Part shown: positions 1 to 7,915 of the stretch, piece after piece
Layout of the letters: every line of letters starts with the position of its first letter
Numbering within the stretch: position 1 is the first letter of the stretch
Assembly (NCBI RefSeq): GCF_003234445.2
Contig: NZ_CP126269.1
Location: 248,001-312,000 of the forward strand
DNA length: 64,000 nucleotides
Direction: 5' to 3'
Origin: Curtobacterium sp. MCLR17_036
GTDB taxonomy: Bacteria > Actinomycetota > Actinomycetes > Actinomycetales > Microbacteriaceae
Program-made: the position numbers and the translations under genes
Notes under the pieces: model-generated
What the model saw: only the letters and a program-made list of their open reading frames with translations
What the model was told of the DNA's origin: nothing
The model's database searches: none

Positions 1-69
1 GGCCACCGCGGCGGTCACGGCGACCGCGGCGGTGATGCCGAGGCCCCGCCAGGGTACTGGGCGCTGCAT
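1..69 (-). CDS. N-terminus of an exported or membrane protein, cut by the window edge
   Basis: Only the first 23 codons are inside the window. They read as a short basic start (M-Q-R-P-V-P-W-R) followed by an Ala/Val/Thr-rich hydrophobic stretch, as in a signal peptide or first membrane helix. A GGAGG sequence lies about 8 nt before the ATG on the minus strand and supports the start. It is transcribed away from the lipoprotein gene at 277. The function cannot be told from this fragment. Confidence 0.55.
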   Translation of the reverse strand, partial: MQRPVPWRGLGITAAVAVTAAVA

Positions 70-208
70 GCTCCGAGCCTCCGTCTCGTCGGTGTCCCGC
101 ACGGGGCAGGGATGTGTCAGTTCCGTCACAGATGCTCGCACGGACCGACGCGGATCGCGGTGTCCCGGACGCCGCGGGCCACGATGGTGTGACACCGGTC
201 GGAGACGA

Positions 209-240
209 CCGCTCCGTAGCGTCAGCGTCGTTCGGAGCGG
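209..240 (+). promoter_or_regulatory. Probable promoter and leader hairpin of the lipoprotein gene
   Basis: A TAGCGT hexamer at 217-222 resembles an actinobacterial -10 box. It sits inside a CCGCTCC (209-215) / GGAGCGG (234-240) inverted repeat upstream of the gene starting at 277. Whether the inverted repeat acts as an operator or as an RNA hairpin cannot be decided from sequence. Confidence 0.35.
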
Positions 241-276
241 GTGCCAGCCCGCACACCTGAAGGGAAGACCGTGACC

Positions 277-861
277 ATGAAGACCTCCATCTCGATCCTC
301 GCCGTCGCCGCGGCGGCCCTCGCGCTCACCGGCTGCGCCGGTGCGGGCACCCCCGCGCAGGCCTCGGCCGCCGAGCGCGCCACCGCCACCTCGGTCGCCG
401 CGTCGCCCTCGGCGACCGTGACGTTCCCCGCCGGTCAGCCCCCGCGCCCCGGACGGCAGGACCGCTACCGCGACACCGACTCGGTGCCCGGCCTGACGGC
501 CGCCGTCGCCGCCGCGGAGCACCCCGGTCTGCAGATCTGCGGTGACGACGTGCAGTCGATCGTCACCGCGTCGGGCGACCTGCGCGGCGACGGCGGCAAG
601 CAGTACCTCGTGGACTCGACGTGCGCGATGGCGACGGCCAGCTCGCCGGACGAGGTCGCCCTGTACGACGTGCACGGTCGCAAGATCGTCCGGAGCGCGG
701 TGATCTCCGAGTTCAGCGCCAACCGCCCGCGGACGACCGCCTACCCGTACCTGTGGAAGCGCCACACGGTCGTGCTCACCTACGACGAGGGCACGGCCTA
801 CCGCCTCGTCCAGCTCTCGCCGCACGCCGTGACCCCGGGGACGGTGCACGCCTTCCGGTGA
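277..861 (+). CDS. Secreted lipoprotein, function unknown
   Basis: 194 residues. Residues 1-20 form a lipoprotein signal peptide ending in the lipobox L-T-G-C, so Cys20 should be lipidated and the protein held on the outer face of the membrane. A low-complexity Ala/Thr/Ser/Pro linker (to about 65) leads to a globular C-terminal domain with several Cys. The ATG at 277 is preferred over GTG 271 because AGGGAAG lies about 10 nt upstream of it. I do not recognise the mature domain. It looks like one of the many small actinobacterial exported proteins without a catalytic motif. Confidence 0.8.
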   Translation: MKTSISILAVAAAALALTGCAGAGTPAQASAAERATATSVAASPSATVTFPAGQPPRPGRQDRYRDTDSVPGLTAAVAAAEHPGLQICGDDVQSIVTASGDLRGDGGKQYLVDSTCAMATASSPDEVALYDVHGRKIVRSAVISEFSANRPRTTAYPYLWKRHTVVLTYDEGTAYRLVQLSPHAVTPGTVHAFR

Positions 862-917
862 TCCCGGCCGAGGCGTCGCGGTACGCTCGACCACCATGCG
901 GAAGGGGTCGTGAGCGG

Positions 918-1376
918 ATGCTGCTGCCGACCGACCTGACGGGGACGTGGGACCTCCGCCGGACCGTGCACGACCGGCTCGCGGGGGCTCGCGGCACCGT
1001 CACCGGCACCACGACGCTGACGCTCGTCGGACCCGACGAGGTGCGGTGGGACGAGACCGGGGTGATGGTCTTCGCCGGGCGCACGGCACCGGTCTCGCGG
1101 ACCCTCGTGGTCCGCCGGGGCAGCGAGGACGCCGCCCCGGATGCCGGCCCCGGTGCCGGGCCCGGGGCCGCCCCCGGCCCCGCCGGCTGGACCGTGCACT
1201 TCGCCGACGGGCGGGTGTTCCACGACTGGGTCTGGGGCACGAGCGTCGCCCACGCCTGCGCCCCGGACGACTACACCGGTGCCTTCGCGGGCGACCGGGA
1301 CCGCTGGACCGTCCGGTGGCAGGCGCGCGGCCCGGCGAAGGACTACCGGCTGGACAGCGTGCTCACCCGAGCGTGA
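918..1376 (+). CDS. DUF6314 family protein
   Basis: 152 residues, cytosolic. The order of conserved blocks matches DUF6314: an N-terminal D-L-x-G-T-W, a V-T-G-T-x-x-L strand, V-S-R-T-L, F-A-D-G-R-x-F-H, a C-A-P-D-x-Y turn, W-x-V-R-W and the closing G-P-A-K-D-Y. The family is small, lipocalin-like in appearance, and has no established reaction. GGAAGGGG about 10 nt upstream supports ATG 918. A Gly/Pro/Ala-rich insertion near residues 74-90 looks like a slippage-prone expansion. The stop codon is followed at once by a hexamer repeat tract that repeats the end of the gene. Confidence 0.8.
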   Translation: MLLPTDLTGTWDLRRTVHDRLAGARGTVTGTTTLTLVGPDEVRWDETGVMVFAGRTAPVSRTLVVRRGSEDAAPDAGPGAGPGAAPGPAGWTVHFADGRVFHDWVWGTSVAHACAPDDYTGAFAGDRDRWTVRWQARGPAKDYRLDSVLTRA

Positions 1377-1497
<121 letters not shown>

Positions 1498-1509
1498 CAC
1501 ACTGGGTGC

Positions 1510-2193
1510 ATGGCACGATCACCACGCACCGGCGGCACCGGCGGCACCGACGCCCCGCGCATCACCCTGACCGAACCCGCGGACCTGCAGGACCGGGCGC
1601 CCGGCCCCGGTGACGTGTTGAGCGGGGACCGGATCGAGGGCAAGCGCATCGACGTGCTCGACCTGTCCGGCGAGCGGTTGCCCGACCTGGAGATCGAGGA
1701 GTGCGTCGTCGACACGCTCCGCGCCGGGGACGCCGACCTGCGCGGCCTGCGGATCCACGACTCGCTCGTCGACACCCTCGACGCGCCCGTGCTCCGCGCG
1801 TCGAGCAGTTCCTGGCGCGAGGTCCGGGTCTCCGGCGGCCGGGTCGGCTCGGCGGAGCTGTACGACACGGGGCTGAACGGGGTCGAGTTCGTCGGGGTGA
1901 AGTTCGGCTTCGTGAACCTGCGCGGCTCGACGCTCACCGACGTCGTGTTCCGCGACTGCGTCGTCGACGAGCTCGACATCGCCGACGCGAAGCTGCTGCG
2001 GGTCTCGTTCGAGGGCAGCAGCATCCGCGACGCCGAGGGGTCGAACGCCCGGATCGAGCACGTGGACCTGCGCGGTGCCGACCTCGACCGGGTGGAGCGG
2101 CTCGAGGGCTTCCGCGGTGCGACGATCGGCACCGACCAGCTGTACACGCTCGCCCCGCTCCTGGCGGCGCAGGCGGGCTACCGCGTCGACTGA
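1510..2193 (+). CDS. Pentapeptide-repeat protein
   Basis: 227 residues. From about residue 45 to 205 the sequence runs in five-residue steps with Leu/Phe at the central position and Ala/Asp/Val/Ser before it (for example A-D-L-R-G, L-R-I-H-D, V-N-L-R-G, A-D-L-D-R), which is the right-handed quadrilateral beta helix of this superfamily. Members such as Qnr and MfpA mimic DNA and bind gyrase, but most have no known role, and nothing here picks one out. CACACT lies 6 nt before the ATG, suggesting a leaderless mRNA. Its end overlaps the convergent oxidoreductase gene by 16 bp. Confidence 0.8.
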   Translation: MARSPRTGGTGGTDAPRITLTEPADLQDRAPGPGDVLSGDRIEGKRIDVLDLSGERLPDLEIEECVVDTLRAGDADLRGLRIHDSLVDTLDAPVLRASSSSWREVRVSGGRVGSAELYDTGLNGVEFVGVKFGFVNLRGSTLTDVVFRDCVVDELDIADAKLLRVSFEGSSIRDAEGSNARIEHVDLRGADLDRVERLEGFRGATIGTDQLYTLAPLLAAQAGYRVD

Positions 2194-3161
2194 GCCGCGG
2201 CAGCGGTCGCCAGCGCCGCGGCCAGGTCGGCCTGCACGAGGTCGCCGTGCACCGCTGCGCCGGTCTGGGTGCCGGCGGCGGCCGAGGCGATCAGCGTCGC
2301 CATCGGGGTCGTCACGTTGCCGGCCGCGTACACGCCCCGCACCGGGGTCTGCCCCACGGCGTCGACGGTCAGCGCCGTCGCGTACGAGAAGTCGCCCATG
2401 AACTGCTCGGAGGCCGTCAGGCCGAGGCCGGACAGGAACGCCACCCGCGCCTCGGGCCGGCTGGCCGTGGCGAGCGCGTCGAGCGCGACGACGGAACCGT
2501 CCCCGAGGCGCACCCCGGTCAGACGCTCGCCCTCGGAGAGCACCTCGGCGACCGGGCCGTCCACCACGTCGACGCCACGGGCGGCCAGGCCGGCCCTGGC
2601 GGTCCCGTCCAGGAGCGCAGGATCGGTCACGAACGCGGTCACCCGGTCGCTCAGCGCCCGGAACATCTGCACGTGGTGCGCTCCGGTCGGCGTCGTGACC
2701 AAGACCCCGATGCGCTGGTCGCGGATTTCCCACCCGTGGCAGAACGGGCAGTGCACGACGCCGCGCCCCCACTGTTCCGCGAGCCCGGGGACCTGCGGCA
2801 GGACGTCGACGGCGCCGGAGGCGACGACCAGCCTGCGGGCGGTGACGGTCGCGCCGGAGTCGAGCGTGACCGAGAAGCCGACCGGGTCGGCGCCGGCGAG
2901 GGTCGTGGCGGACGCGGCCACGATCCTCCCGGCCGTGACCTGGACGCCGTAGGCGGCGACCTCGTCCCGCCCGAGGCGGCCGAGCTCCGCGGGGGCGACG
3001 CCCTCGCGGCCGAGGTAGTTGTGGGCGCCGGCCGCCGGGGCGTTGCGGGGCTCGCCGGAGTCGACCACGAGCACGGACCGGCGGGAGCGTCCGAGGACGA
3101 GGGCGGCGGAGAGGCCGGCGGCCGCGCCGCCGATGACGATGACGTCGTACTGATCAGGCAT
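2178..3161 (-). CDS. Thioredoxin-reductase-like FAD/NAD(P) oxidoreductase
   Basis: 327 residues, cytosolic. An N-terminal dinucleotide fold binds FAD (V-I-G-G-A-A-A-G from residue 9) and a central NAD(P) domain carries the redox pair C138-P-F-C141 followed by H-G. The C-terminal FAD motif is near A-A-G-N-V. This is the layout of the TrxB-like family. The first motif (GGAAAG) and the CPFC pair resemble the subfamily found beside XRE regulators, so the partner may not be thioredoxin. It is divergent from the XRE-cupin gene, and the shared 65-bp spacer holds a palindrome. Confidence 0.85.
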   Translation of the reverse strand: MPDQYDVIVIGGAAAGLSAALVLGRSRRSVLVVDSGEPRNAPAAGAHNYLGREGVAPAELGRLGRDEVAAYGVQVTAGRIVAASATTLAGADPVGFSVTLDSGATVTARRLVVASGAVDVLPQVPGLAEQWGRGVVHCPFCHGWEIRDQRIGVLVTTPTGAHHVQMFRALSDRVTAFVTDPALLDGTARAGLAARGVDVVDGPVAEVLSEGERLTGVRLGDGSVVALDALATASRPEARVAFLSGLGLTASEQFMGDFSYATALTVDAVGQTPVRGVYAAGNVTTPMATLIASAAAGTQTGAAVHGDLVQADLAAALATAAAAQSTR

Positions 3162-3201
3162 GGGTCGATCATCGGCGCCGGGTCCGTGCGGCGGCAACGT
3201 C

Positions 3202-3220
3202 TGTTGCCGGTGTGGCAACA
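3202..3220. promoter_or_regulatory. Operator-like palindrome between oxidoreductase and XRE gene
   Basis: A perfect inverted repeat, TGTTGCC-N5-GGCAACA, ends 7 bp before the XRE start and overlaps its CAACAT -10 hexamer (3216-3221). A further GGCAAC half-site lies at 3193-3198. This is where an autorepressor controlling both divergent genes would be expected to bind. Confidence 0.6.
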
Positions 3221-3227
3221 TGGCGGC

Positions 3228-3854
3228 ATGGAGCACCGTCAGCAGGACCGGACGACCACGCGCACGACGACCGAGGTCGTCGACGGGGTGGGGCCCCGGC
3301 TCCGCGCGTTGCGCGCGCACCGCGCCGTGACGCTCGCCGCGCTGTCGGAGCAGACCGGCATCTCGGTGAGCACCCTGTCGCGGCTCGAGGCCGGGCAGCG
3401 GCGACCGACGCTCGAGCTGCTGCTGCCGCTCGCCCGGGCGTACCAGGTGCCGCTCGACGACCTGGTCGGCGCTCCGCCGACCGGCGATCCCCGCGTGCAC
3501 ATGAAGCCCGAGGTGATCGGTGGCCGCGTCGTCGTGCCCCTGACCCGTCGGACCGGCGGCGTGCGGTCGTACAAGCAGCTGTTCCAGCCGCACTCGCCCG
3601 GCGGTGAGCCGTCGCTCAAGACGCACGAGGGCTACGAGTGGATCTACGTGCTGTCGGGTCGCCTGCGGCTGTTGCTCGGCGAGCAGGACATCGACCTCGG
3701 GCCCGGTGAGGTCGTCGAGTTCGACACCCACACGCCGCACTGGGTCGGCAACGTCACCGACGCCGTCACCGAGGTGCTCTGCCTGTTCGGGCCGCAGGGC
3801 GAGCGGGCGCACGTGCGCTCCCGCCCGACCCGTGAGCGGACGCCGACGCCCTAG
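3228..3854 (+). CDS. XRE-family regulator with C-terminal cupin
   Basis: 208 residues. A helix-turn-helix of the XRE type (about residues 20-75; L-A-A-L-S-E-Q-T-G-I-S-V-S-T-L-S-R-L-E-A-G) is joined to a cupin domain (about 115-190) with H-E-G-Y-E-W and a later H-W. This two-domain form usually senses a small ligand in the cupin. A leaderless start fits: CAACAT ends 6 nt before ATG. The palindrome upstream suggests it controls itself and the thioredoxin-reductase-like gene. The stop overlaps the convergent lipoprotein gene by 4 bp. Confidence 0.85.
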   Translation: MEHRQQDRTTTRTTTEVVDGVGPRLRALRAHRAVTLAALSEQTGISVSTLSRLEAGQRRPTLELLLPLARAYQVPLDDLVGAPPTGDPRVHMKPEVIGGRVVVPLTRRTGGVRSYKQLFQPHSPGGEPSLKTHEGYEWIYVLSGRLRLLLGEQDIDLGPGEVVEFDTHTPHWVGNVTDAVTEVLCLFGPQGERAHVRSRPTRERTPTP

Positions 3855-4519
3855 AACACGTGCGCCGTGACGTCCTCGAGCAGGTCGGTCGTCTCGATGT
3901 TCGACTGCTGGATGTGGATGCCGATGTCACCCCGGGTGAAGTACGTGTCGCCGTCGGTGACGGGGTACTGCTCGTTCTCCGACACCTTCTGGCACAGCAA
4001 CCCCTCGGCCTCGTTGCCGCAGTCGTAGCCCTTCGCCGTGAGCGCCTGCAGCTCGTCGCTCGCGGTGGCCGAGTCGACGACGTCCACCGCGATCGACAGG
4101 TACGAGATGTCGGCCTGCGGTTCCCGCCACACGCAGTAGAGCCGCTTGCCGTCGGGCTGCAGCACCGGGGTGAAGGCGCTCTTCGGGATCGCGATCGGGT
4201 CACCGACCACGGACGGGTCGTTCAGCGGCGCCTTCGCGAACGAGTCGTCCCACCTGCCCGGCGTGACGAGGTCGGTGCAGCTGTCCGGCACCGAGCCGCC
4301 GTCGAAGTCGACGCCGGGGACCTGCGTGATCGTCGAGGTCGGGCGGGGGGTGCTGCTGCCGCCCGACGTCGGGGCGGCGGTGCCGGTGCCCGGGGTGGTC
4401 GCTGCGGCGCCGGCCGGGTCCGTCCCGCCGTCGGCGGCGCACCCGGCGAGCGCGAGGCCCGCCGCGAGCAGTGCCGTGACGGTGAGCGTCGTGCGTGTGG
4501 TCCGCGTCGTGTCGCGCAT
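3851..4519 (-). CDS. Secreted lipoprotein, function unknown
   Basis: 222 residues. Signal peptide with lipobox L-A-G-C (Cys27), a Thr/Ala/Gly/Pro linker to about residue 70, then a domain with Cys residues in C-T-D-L, Y-C-V-W, D-C-G-N and L-L-C-Q that could form two disulphides. The C-rich pattern recalls DUF3558-like actinobacterial lipoproteins, but I would not assign it. GAGGGG 4-9 nt before ATG 4519 fixes the start over an upstream in-frame GTG. It is convergent with the XRE gene. Confidence 0.8.
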   Translation of the reverse strand: MRDTTRTTRTTLTVTALLAAGLALAGCAADGGTDPAGAAATTPGTGTAAPTSGGSSTPRPTSTITQVPGVDFDGGSVPDSCTDLVTPGRWDDSFAKAPLNDPSVVGDPIAIPKSAFTPVLQPDGKRLYCVWREPQADISYLSIAVDVVDSATASDELQALTAKGYDCGNEAEGLLCQKVSENEQYPVTDGDTYFTRGDIGIHIQQSNIETTDLLEDVTAHVF

Positions 4520-4624
4520 GGTTCCCCTCGTCCGGTCACGTCCGGTCGTGACCATCGCTCACGACGGTACCGATCCGATCCGATCCTGGGCCGGCCGGGC
4601 CGGTGGCGCCTGCCCGGTGGTGTG

Positions 4625-5380
4625 TCAGGGGCGGCGCCAGGCACGGCGCCCCCGCCACGCGGAGCGCACGCGCCGTGCCCACCGGCGGACCGGGTTCGCC
4701 CGTCGGCCGTTCACGTGGAACGTGTGGAAGGCGCGGCGCGTCCGCAGCAGGGCGGACGGGAGGCCCGAGAACGGTCGTGCGGACACCCCCACCGTCAGCG
4801 CGTGGTCGGCCACCACCCGCCAGGCCGGGTCGAGCTGCATGCTCAGGTCGACGTCGTCGTGGACCTCGGCGTCCTCGCGGTGCGCGCGGGACCGCACGGC
4901 CCGCCAGGTCCAGCGGCGCAGCGCCATCGCCGACCCGAACAACGGCGGACGGCCGAGCGCGGCCCACATGAGCGTGAAGTACGGCCGCATGTAGACCGCG
5001 TCCCAGAGCCGGACGACGAGCGGACTGCCGTCGTGCGGACGCCCCGGCCCGGTCACCGCGACCACGGCGGGGTCGGCGAGCAGCCGGAGCGCGTCGGCGA
5101 TCCAGGTGGCCGGCGGGACGGAGTCGGCGTCCAGCCGGACGAGCACGTCACCCGTCGCCCGGTCGTAGCCGCGTGCCGACGCCCGGGCGATGCCGCGGAC
5201 GGGTTCGGAGACCACGACGGCCCCGGCGGCGGACGCCACCGACGCGCTCTCGTCGGTGCTGCCGTTGTCGACCACCACGATCTCGTCAGCAGGGACGGTC
5301 TGCAGCGCGAGGGCGTCGAGGCACCGGCGCAGGTGCGCGGCGTCGTCGCGCACGGGGATGACGACCGAGACGCTGGGCAT
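4625..5380 (-). CDS. Glycosyltransferase family 2
   Basis: 251 residues. A GT-A fold begins at residue 3 (V-S-V-V-I-P-V-R-D), continues with V-V-D-N-G-S-T-D (37-44) and the metal/sugar-nucleotide D-A-D at 84-86. An acidic D-D-V-D-L occurs later at the expected catalytic-base region. The last 50 residues are very Arg-rich without a membrane helix, so it is cytosolic or peripheral. Donor and acceptor cannot be read from sequence. The hexamer CAGGAT sits 6 nt before the ATG, so a leaderless transcript is likely. Confidence 0.85.
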   Translation of the reverse strand: MPSVSVVIPVRDDAAHLRRCLDALALQTVPADEIVVVDNGSTDESASVASAAGAVVVSEPVRGIARASARGYDRATGDVLVRLDADSVPPATWIADALRLLADPAVVAVTGPGRPHDGSPLVVRLWDAVYMRPYFTLMWAALGRPPLFGSAMALRRWTWRAVRSRAHREDAEVHDDVDLSMQLDPAWRVVADHALTVGVSARPFSGLPSALLRTRRAFHTFHVNGRRANPVRRWARRVRSAWRGRRAWRRP

Positions 5381-5527
5381 CCCACCATCCTGTCGAGCGG
5401 TCGCTGTGCGGGCGGTCGGGCCGCGTTCCGTGGCGTTCCTGCGTGCATGCCCAGAGGCGAGCGCGCACGTTCGGTCACGACACGCCGCCGGTGCACGCCG
5501 ACGACGACCACAACCGGAAGGCCGACC

Positions 5528-6346
5528 ATGACCACGAACCCACCCGGGAACGACTCCGGGACCCCGATCCACGACCGCACCGCAGCCGCCGAAGGGCACG
5601 AGGTCGCGCCCGGCGTGACCGTGCCGTCCTGGGCGAGCGACACGCCCGCTGCGCGACCCGCGGACCCGTCGACGCCGCTGACGTACGACCCGTACGGCGA
5701 GGACGCCACCGAGGTGCCGTTCGACGCCCCGCTCGACGCGATCCCCGCCGACGAGCAGCTGCCGGCCACGCCGACCGCCGCGAGCGGCGCCGTCGGCACC
5801 GGCGGCACGTCGGGGCACGACGCCGGCAGCGGCTCCGGCAAGGCCGACGCGGCGAAGAGTGCCGCGCAGGACGTCGCCGGCGACGCGAAGGAGAAGGCCG
5901 CCGACGTGGCCGGCACCGTCAAGGAGCAGGCGTCGAACGTCGCCTCGGAGGCGACCGACCACGCCAAGCAGCTGTACGCGCAGGCGAGCAGCACGCTCAA
6001 GGACCAGGCCGCCGACCAGCAGCAGCGCGCTGCCGGTGGGCTCCGCAGCCTCGGTGAGCAGCTCGGGCGCATGGCCGAGAACGACGACGAGCAGGGCGTC
6101 GCCTCGAAGGTCGTCCGCGACCTCTCGGGCCGCGCGAACTCCGTCGCCGGGTTCCTCGAGGACCGCGACCCGGGCTCGCTGCTCGACGAGGTGAAGACCT
6201 TCGCCGCCAAGCGACCCGGCACCTTCATCGCGATCGCCGCGGGCGCCGGCCTGCTGGCCGGCCGTCTGGCCAAGGCGCTCGCGACCGAGGCGAAGCACGA
6301 GAAGGAGGCCGGCGACGGCACCACCGGGCCGGGGGGCACCGCATGA
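5528..6346 (+). CDS. Envelope/stress cassette protein with helical Ala/Lys repeats
   Basis: 272 residues. Residues 1-100 are Pro/Asp-rich and probably disordered. Residues 105-170 form LEA-like amphipathic helices with repeats of the type A-K-x-A-A-Q-D-V-A-G-D-A-K-E-K. A hydrophobic G/A-rich segment near residues 230-250 is the only membrane candidate. GGAAGG 7 nt upstream of ATG 5528 supports the start. The stop overlaps the next ATG (ATGA), so the three genes 5528-7355 are translationally coupled. Function is unknown; such proteins are linked to cell-envelope or desiccation stress by composition only. Confidence 0.75.
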   Translation: MTTNPPGNDSGTPIHDRTAAAEGHEVAPGVTVPSWASDTPAARPADPSTPLTYDPYGEDATEVPFDAPLDAIPADEQLPATPTAASGAVGTGGTSGHDAGSGSGKADAAKSAAQDVAGDAKEKAADVAGTVKEQASNVASEATDHAKQLYAQASSTLKDQAADQQQRAAGGLRSLGEQLGRMAENDDEQGVASKVVRDLSGRANSVAGFLEDRDPGSLLDEVKTFAAKRPGTFIAIAAGAGLLAGRLAKALATEAKHEKEAGDGTTGPGGTA

Positions 6347-6786
6347 GCCACTCCGCCCCCGGCGCGACACCCCTCGGGGAACCGACCCCCGAGGAGCGTG
6401 CCGCGACCACGCCGCTCGGGTCGCTGCTGTCCGACGTGTCCCGCGACCTCTCCACGCTGTTCCGGCAGGAGGTCGCGCTCGCCAAGGCCGAGCTGACCGA
6501 CTCCGCGAAGAAGGCGGGCAAGGCGGGCGGCATGTTCGGCGGCGCCGGCCTGACCGCCCTGTTCGCCCTGCTGTTCCTGTCCATCGCCGCGTGGTGGGGA
6601 CTCGGACACCTGGTCGGCAACGCCTGGTCCGCCCTGATCATCGCGGTGGTCTACGCGATCGTCGCCGCCGTCCTCGCCCTCCGTGGGCGCAAGGAGATCA
6701 AGGAGATCCGGGGCGTCCCGCAGACGGTCGAGACCGTCAAGGAAGTCCCCGACACCCTCAAGCCCACCACCGGGAGGAAGCCATGA
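6343..6786 (+). CDS. Holin-X / phage-holin-superfamily III membrane protein
   Basis: 147 residues. An amphipathic N-terminal helix (L-L-S-D-V-S-R-D-L-S-T-L-F-R-Q-E-V-A-L-A-K-A-E) is followed by two membrane helices (about 62-82 and 90-112) and a charged tail R-G-R-K-E-I-K-E-I. This is the actinobacterial holin-X type that sits next to DUF3618 genes. No lysis function is implied, since there is no prophage here. It overlaps its neighbours by 4 bp on both sides. Confidence 0.8.
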   Translation: MSHSAPGATPLGEPTPEERAATTPLGSLLSDVSRDLSTLFRQEVALAKAELTDSAKKAGKAGGMFGGAGLTALFALLFLSIAAWWGLGHLVGNAWSALIIAVVYAIVAAVLALRGRKEIKEIRGVPQTVETVKEVPDTLKPTTGRKP

Positions 6787-7355
6787 GCACCCCAGACGAG
6801 ATCCGCGCCGACATCGAGCGCACCCGCGGCGAACTCGGCTCCGACGTCGACGCCCTCGCCGACAAGGTCAGCCCGTCGTCCATCGCCCACCGCCAGACGG
6901 AGAAGGTCAAGGGCCGGTTCCAGGACGTCCGCGAGTCCGTGATGGGCGCGGCCCACTCGGCCCGCTCGAGCGCCTCCGGATCCGCCACGGGCGCCTCCGA
7001 CCAGGCGAAGGACGTCGCGCACAAGGGCGTCGAGAAGGCGAAGGGCAACCCCTTGGCCGTCGGCCTCATCGCGTTCGGCGCCGGCTGGCTCGTGTCGTCG
7101 CTCCTGCCGACGACGGACAAGGAGGAAGCCCTCGCCGGTGACCTCAAGGAGAAGGCGGCACCGCTCGTCGACGACGTCAAGGAGCAGGCGAAGGACGTCG
7201 GGTCGCAGCTCGGCGACGCGGCGAAGGAGCACGCGCAGGACCTCAAGGGGACCGCGCAGGACGCCGCGCAGACCGTCAAGGGCGAGGCGCAGGGTGCCGC
7301 GTCCGACGTGCAGGACCACGCGCAGGGGGCTGCGGACGACGTCCGCAACAGCTGA
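6783..7355 (+). CDS. DUF3618 domain protein
   Basis: 190 residues. The N-terminal P-D-E-I-R-A-D-I-E-R-T-R-G-E-L motif is the DUF3618 signature (residues 4-30). One hydrophobic segment (about 86-103, L-A-V-G-L-I-A-F-G-A-G-W-L-V) anchors it. Residues 115-185 are Lys/Ala/Gln coiled repeats like those of the first gene of the cassette. It is last in the coupled trio and is followed by a strong terminator. The family is tied to membrane stress but has no defined biochemistry. Confidence 0.85.
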   Translation: MSTPDEIRADIERTRGELGSDVDALADKVSPSSIAHRQTEKVKGRFQDVRESVMGAAHSARSSASGSATGASDQAKDVAHKGVEKAKGNPLAVGLIAFGAGWLVSSLLPTTDKEEALAGDLKEKAAPLVDDVKEQAKDVGSQLGDAAKEHAQDLKGTAQDAAQTVKGEAQGAASDVQDHAQGAADDVRNS

Positions 7356-7366
7356 CGCGACGAGGA

Positions 7367-7414
7367 GACGGACGGGAGGCCCGTGGCGACCCAGCCACGG
7401 GCCTCCCGTCCGTC
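7367..7414. terminator. Strong terminator hairpin, member of a dispersed family
   Basis: A perfect 21-bp stem (7367-7387 with 7394-7414) and a 6-nt loop follow the DUF3618 stop. The stem core GGGAGGCCCGTGGC is the same as in hairpins at 45639 and 61325. Confidence 0.9.
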
Positions 7415-7432
7415 GCGCGGTAGCGTTCCGGC

Positions 7433-7858
7433 ATGGACCCGATCGACGAGCTCGCCGCGGAGCTCCGGCAGTCCGTCGGTCGCCTCGTGCGCGCCGCGCG
7501 GCGGGAGGCCGACGCCCTGCCGGCGGCGCACACCGCGACGCTCGGGCTCCTGCTGCGCGAGGGGCCGCTGACGATCGCGGAGCTCGCCCGGTTCCGCGGG
7601 GTGAAGCACCAGGGCCAGTCGCGCACCGTCGGGGAGCTGGCGGCCCGCGGGCACGTCGAACGCGCCGTCTCGGACGCCGACCGGCGGGTCTCGGTCATCC
7701 GCCTCTCCGACGGGGGGCGTGCGGTGCTGCAGCAGGAGATGGAGGCCCGTGCCGACTGGTTGGCCGGGGCCATCCGGGCCGAGACCGACGACGAGGAACG
7801 TGCCCTGCTGGCCCGCCTGCCCGAGCTGTTCGAGCGGCTGGCGCGCCGGGCCGACTGA
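7433..7858 (+). CDS. MarR-family transcriptional regulator
   Basis: 141 residues. A winged helix occupies about residues 35-100: L-T-I-A-E-L-A-R-F, the recognition helix around Q-G-Q-S-R-T-V-G-E-L, and a wing with D-A-D-R-R-V-S-V-I-R-L-S. Flanking helices give the MarR dimer. TAGCGT ends 6 nt before the ATG, so the mRNA is probably leaderless. A 17-bp palindrome lies in the 57-bp gap to the metallo-hydrolase gene, the likely target. Confidence 0.85.
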   Translation: MDPIDELAAELRQSVGRLVRAARREADALPAAHTATLGLLLREGPLTIAELARFRGVKHQGQSRTVGELAARGHVERAVSDADRRVSVIRLSDGGRAVLQQEMEARADWLAGAIRAETDDEERALLARLPELFERLARRAD

Positions 7859-7888
7859 GCGGACCCGCAGGTCGACCCCGTGCAACAA

Positions 7889-7905
7889 GTACAACACTGT
7901 TGTAC
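7889..7905. promoter_or_regulatory. MarR-type operator before the metallo-hydrolase gene
   Basis: A perfect dyad, GTACAAC-ACT-GTTGTAC. It overlaps the TACAGT hexamer (7903-7908) that lies 7 nt before the ATG at 7916, so binding would block transcription of the hydrolase. Confidence 0.65.
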
Positions 7906-7915
7906 AGTTGGCCGC

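Noticed and set aside
6343..7355. Prophage remnant suggested by holin-type names
   Set aside because: Holin-X and DUF3618 genes are ordinary actinobacterial chromosomal genes; no other phage gene, att site or integrase is present.
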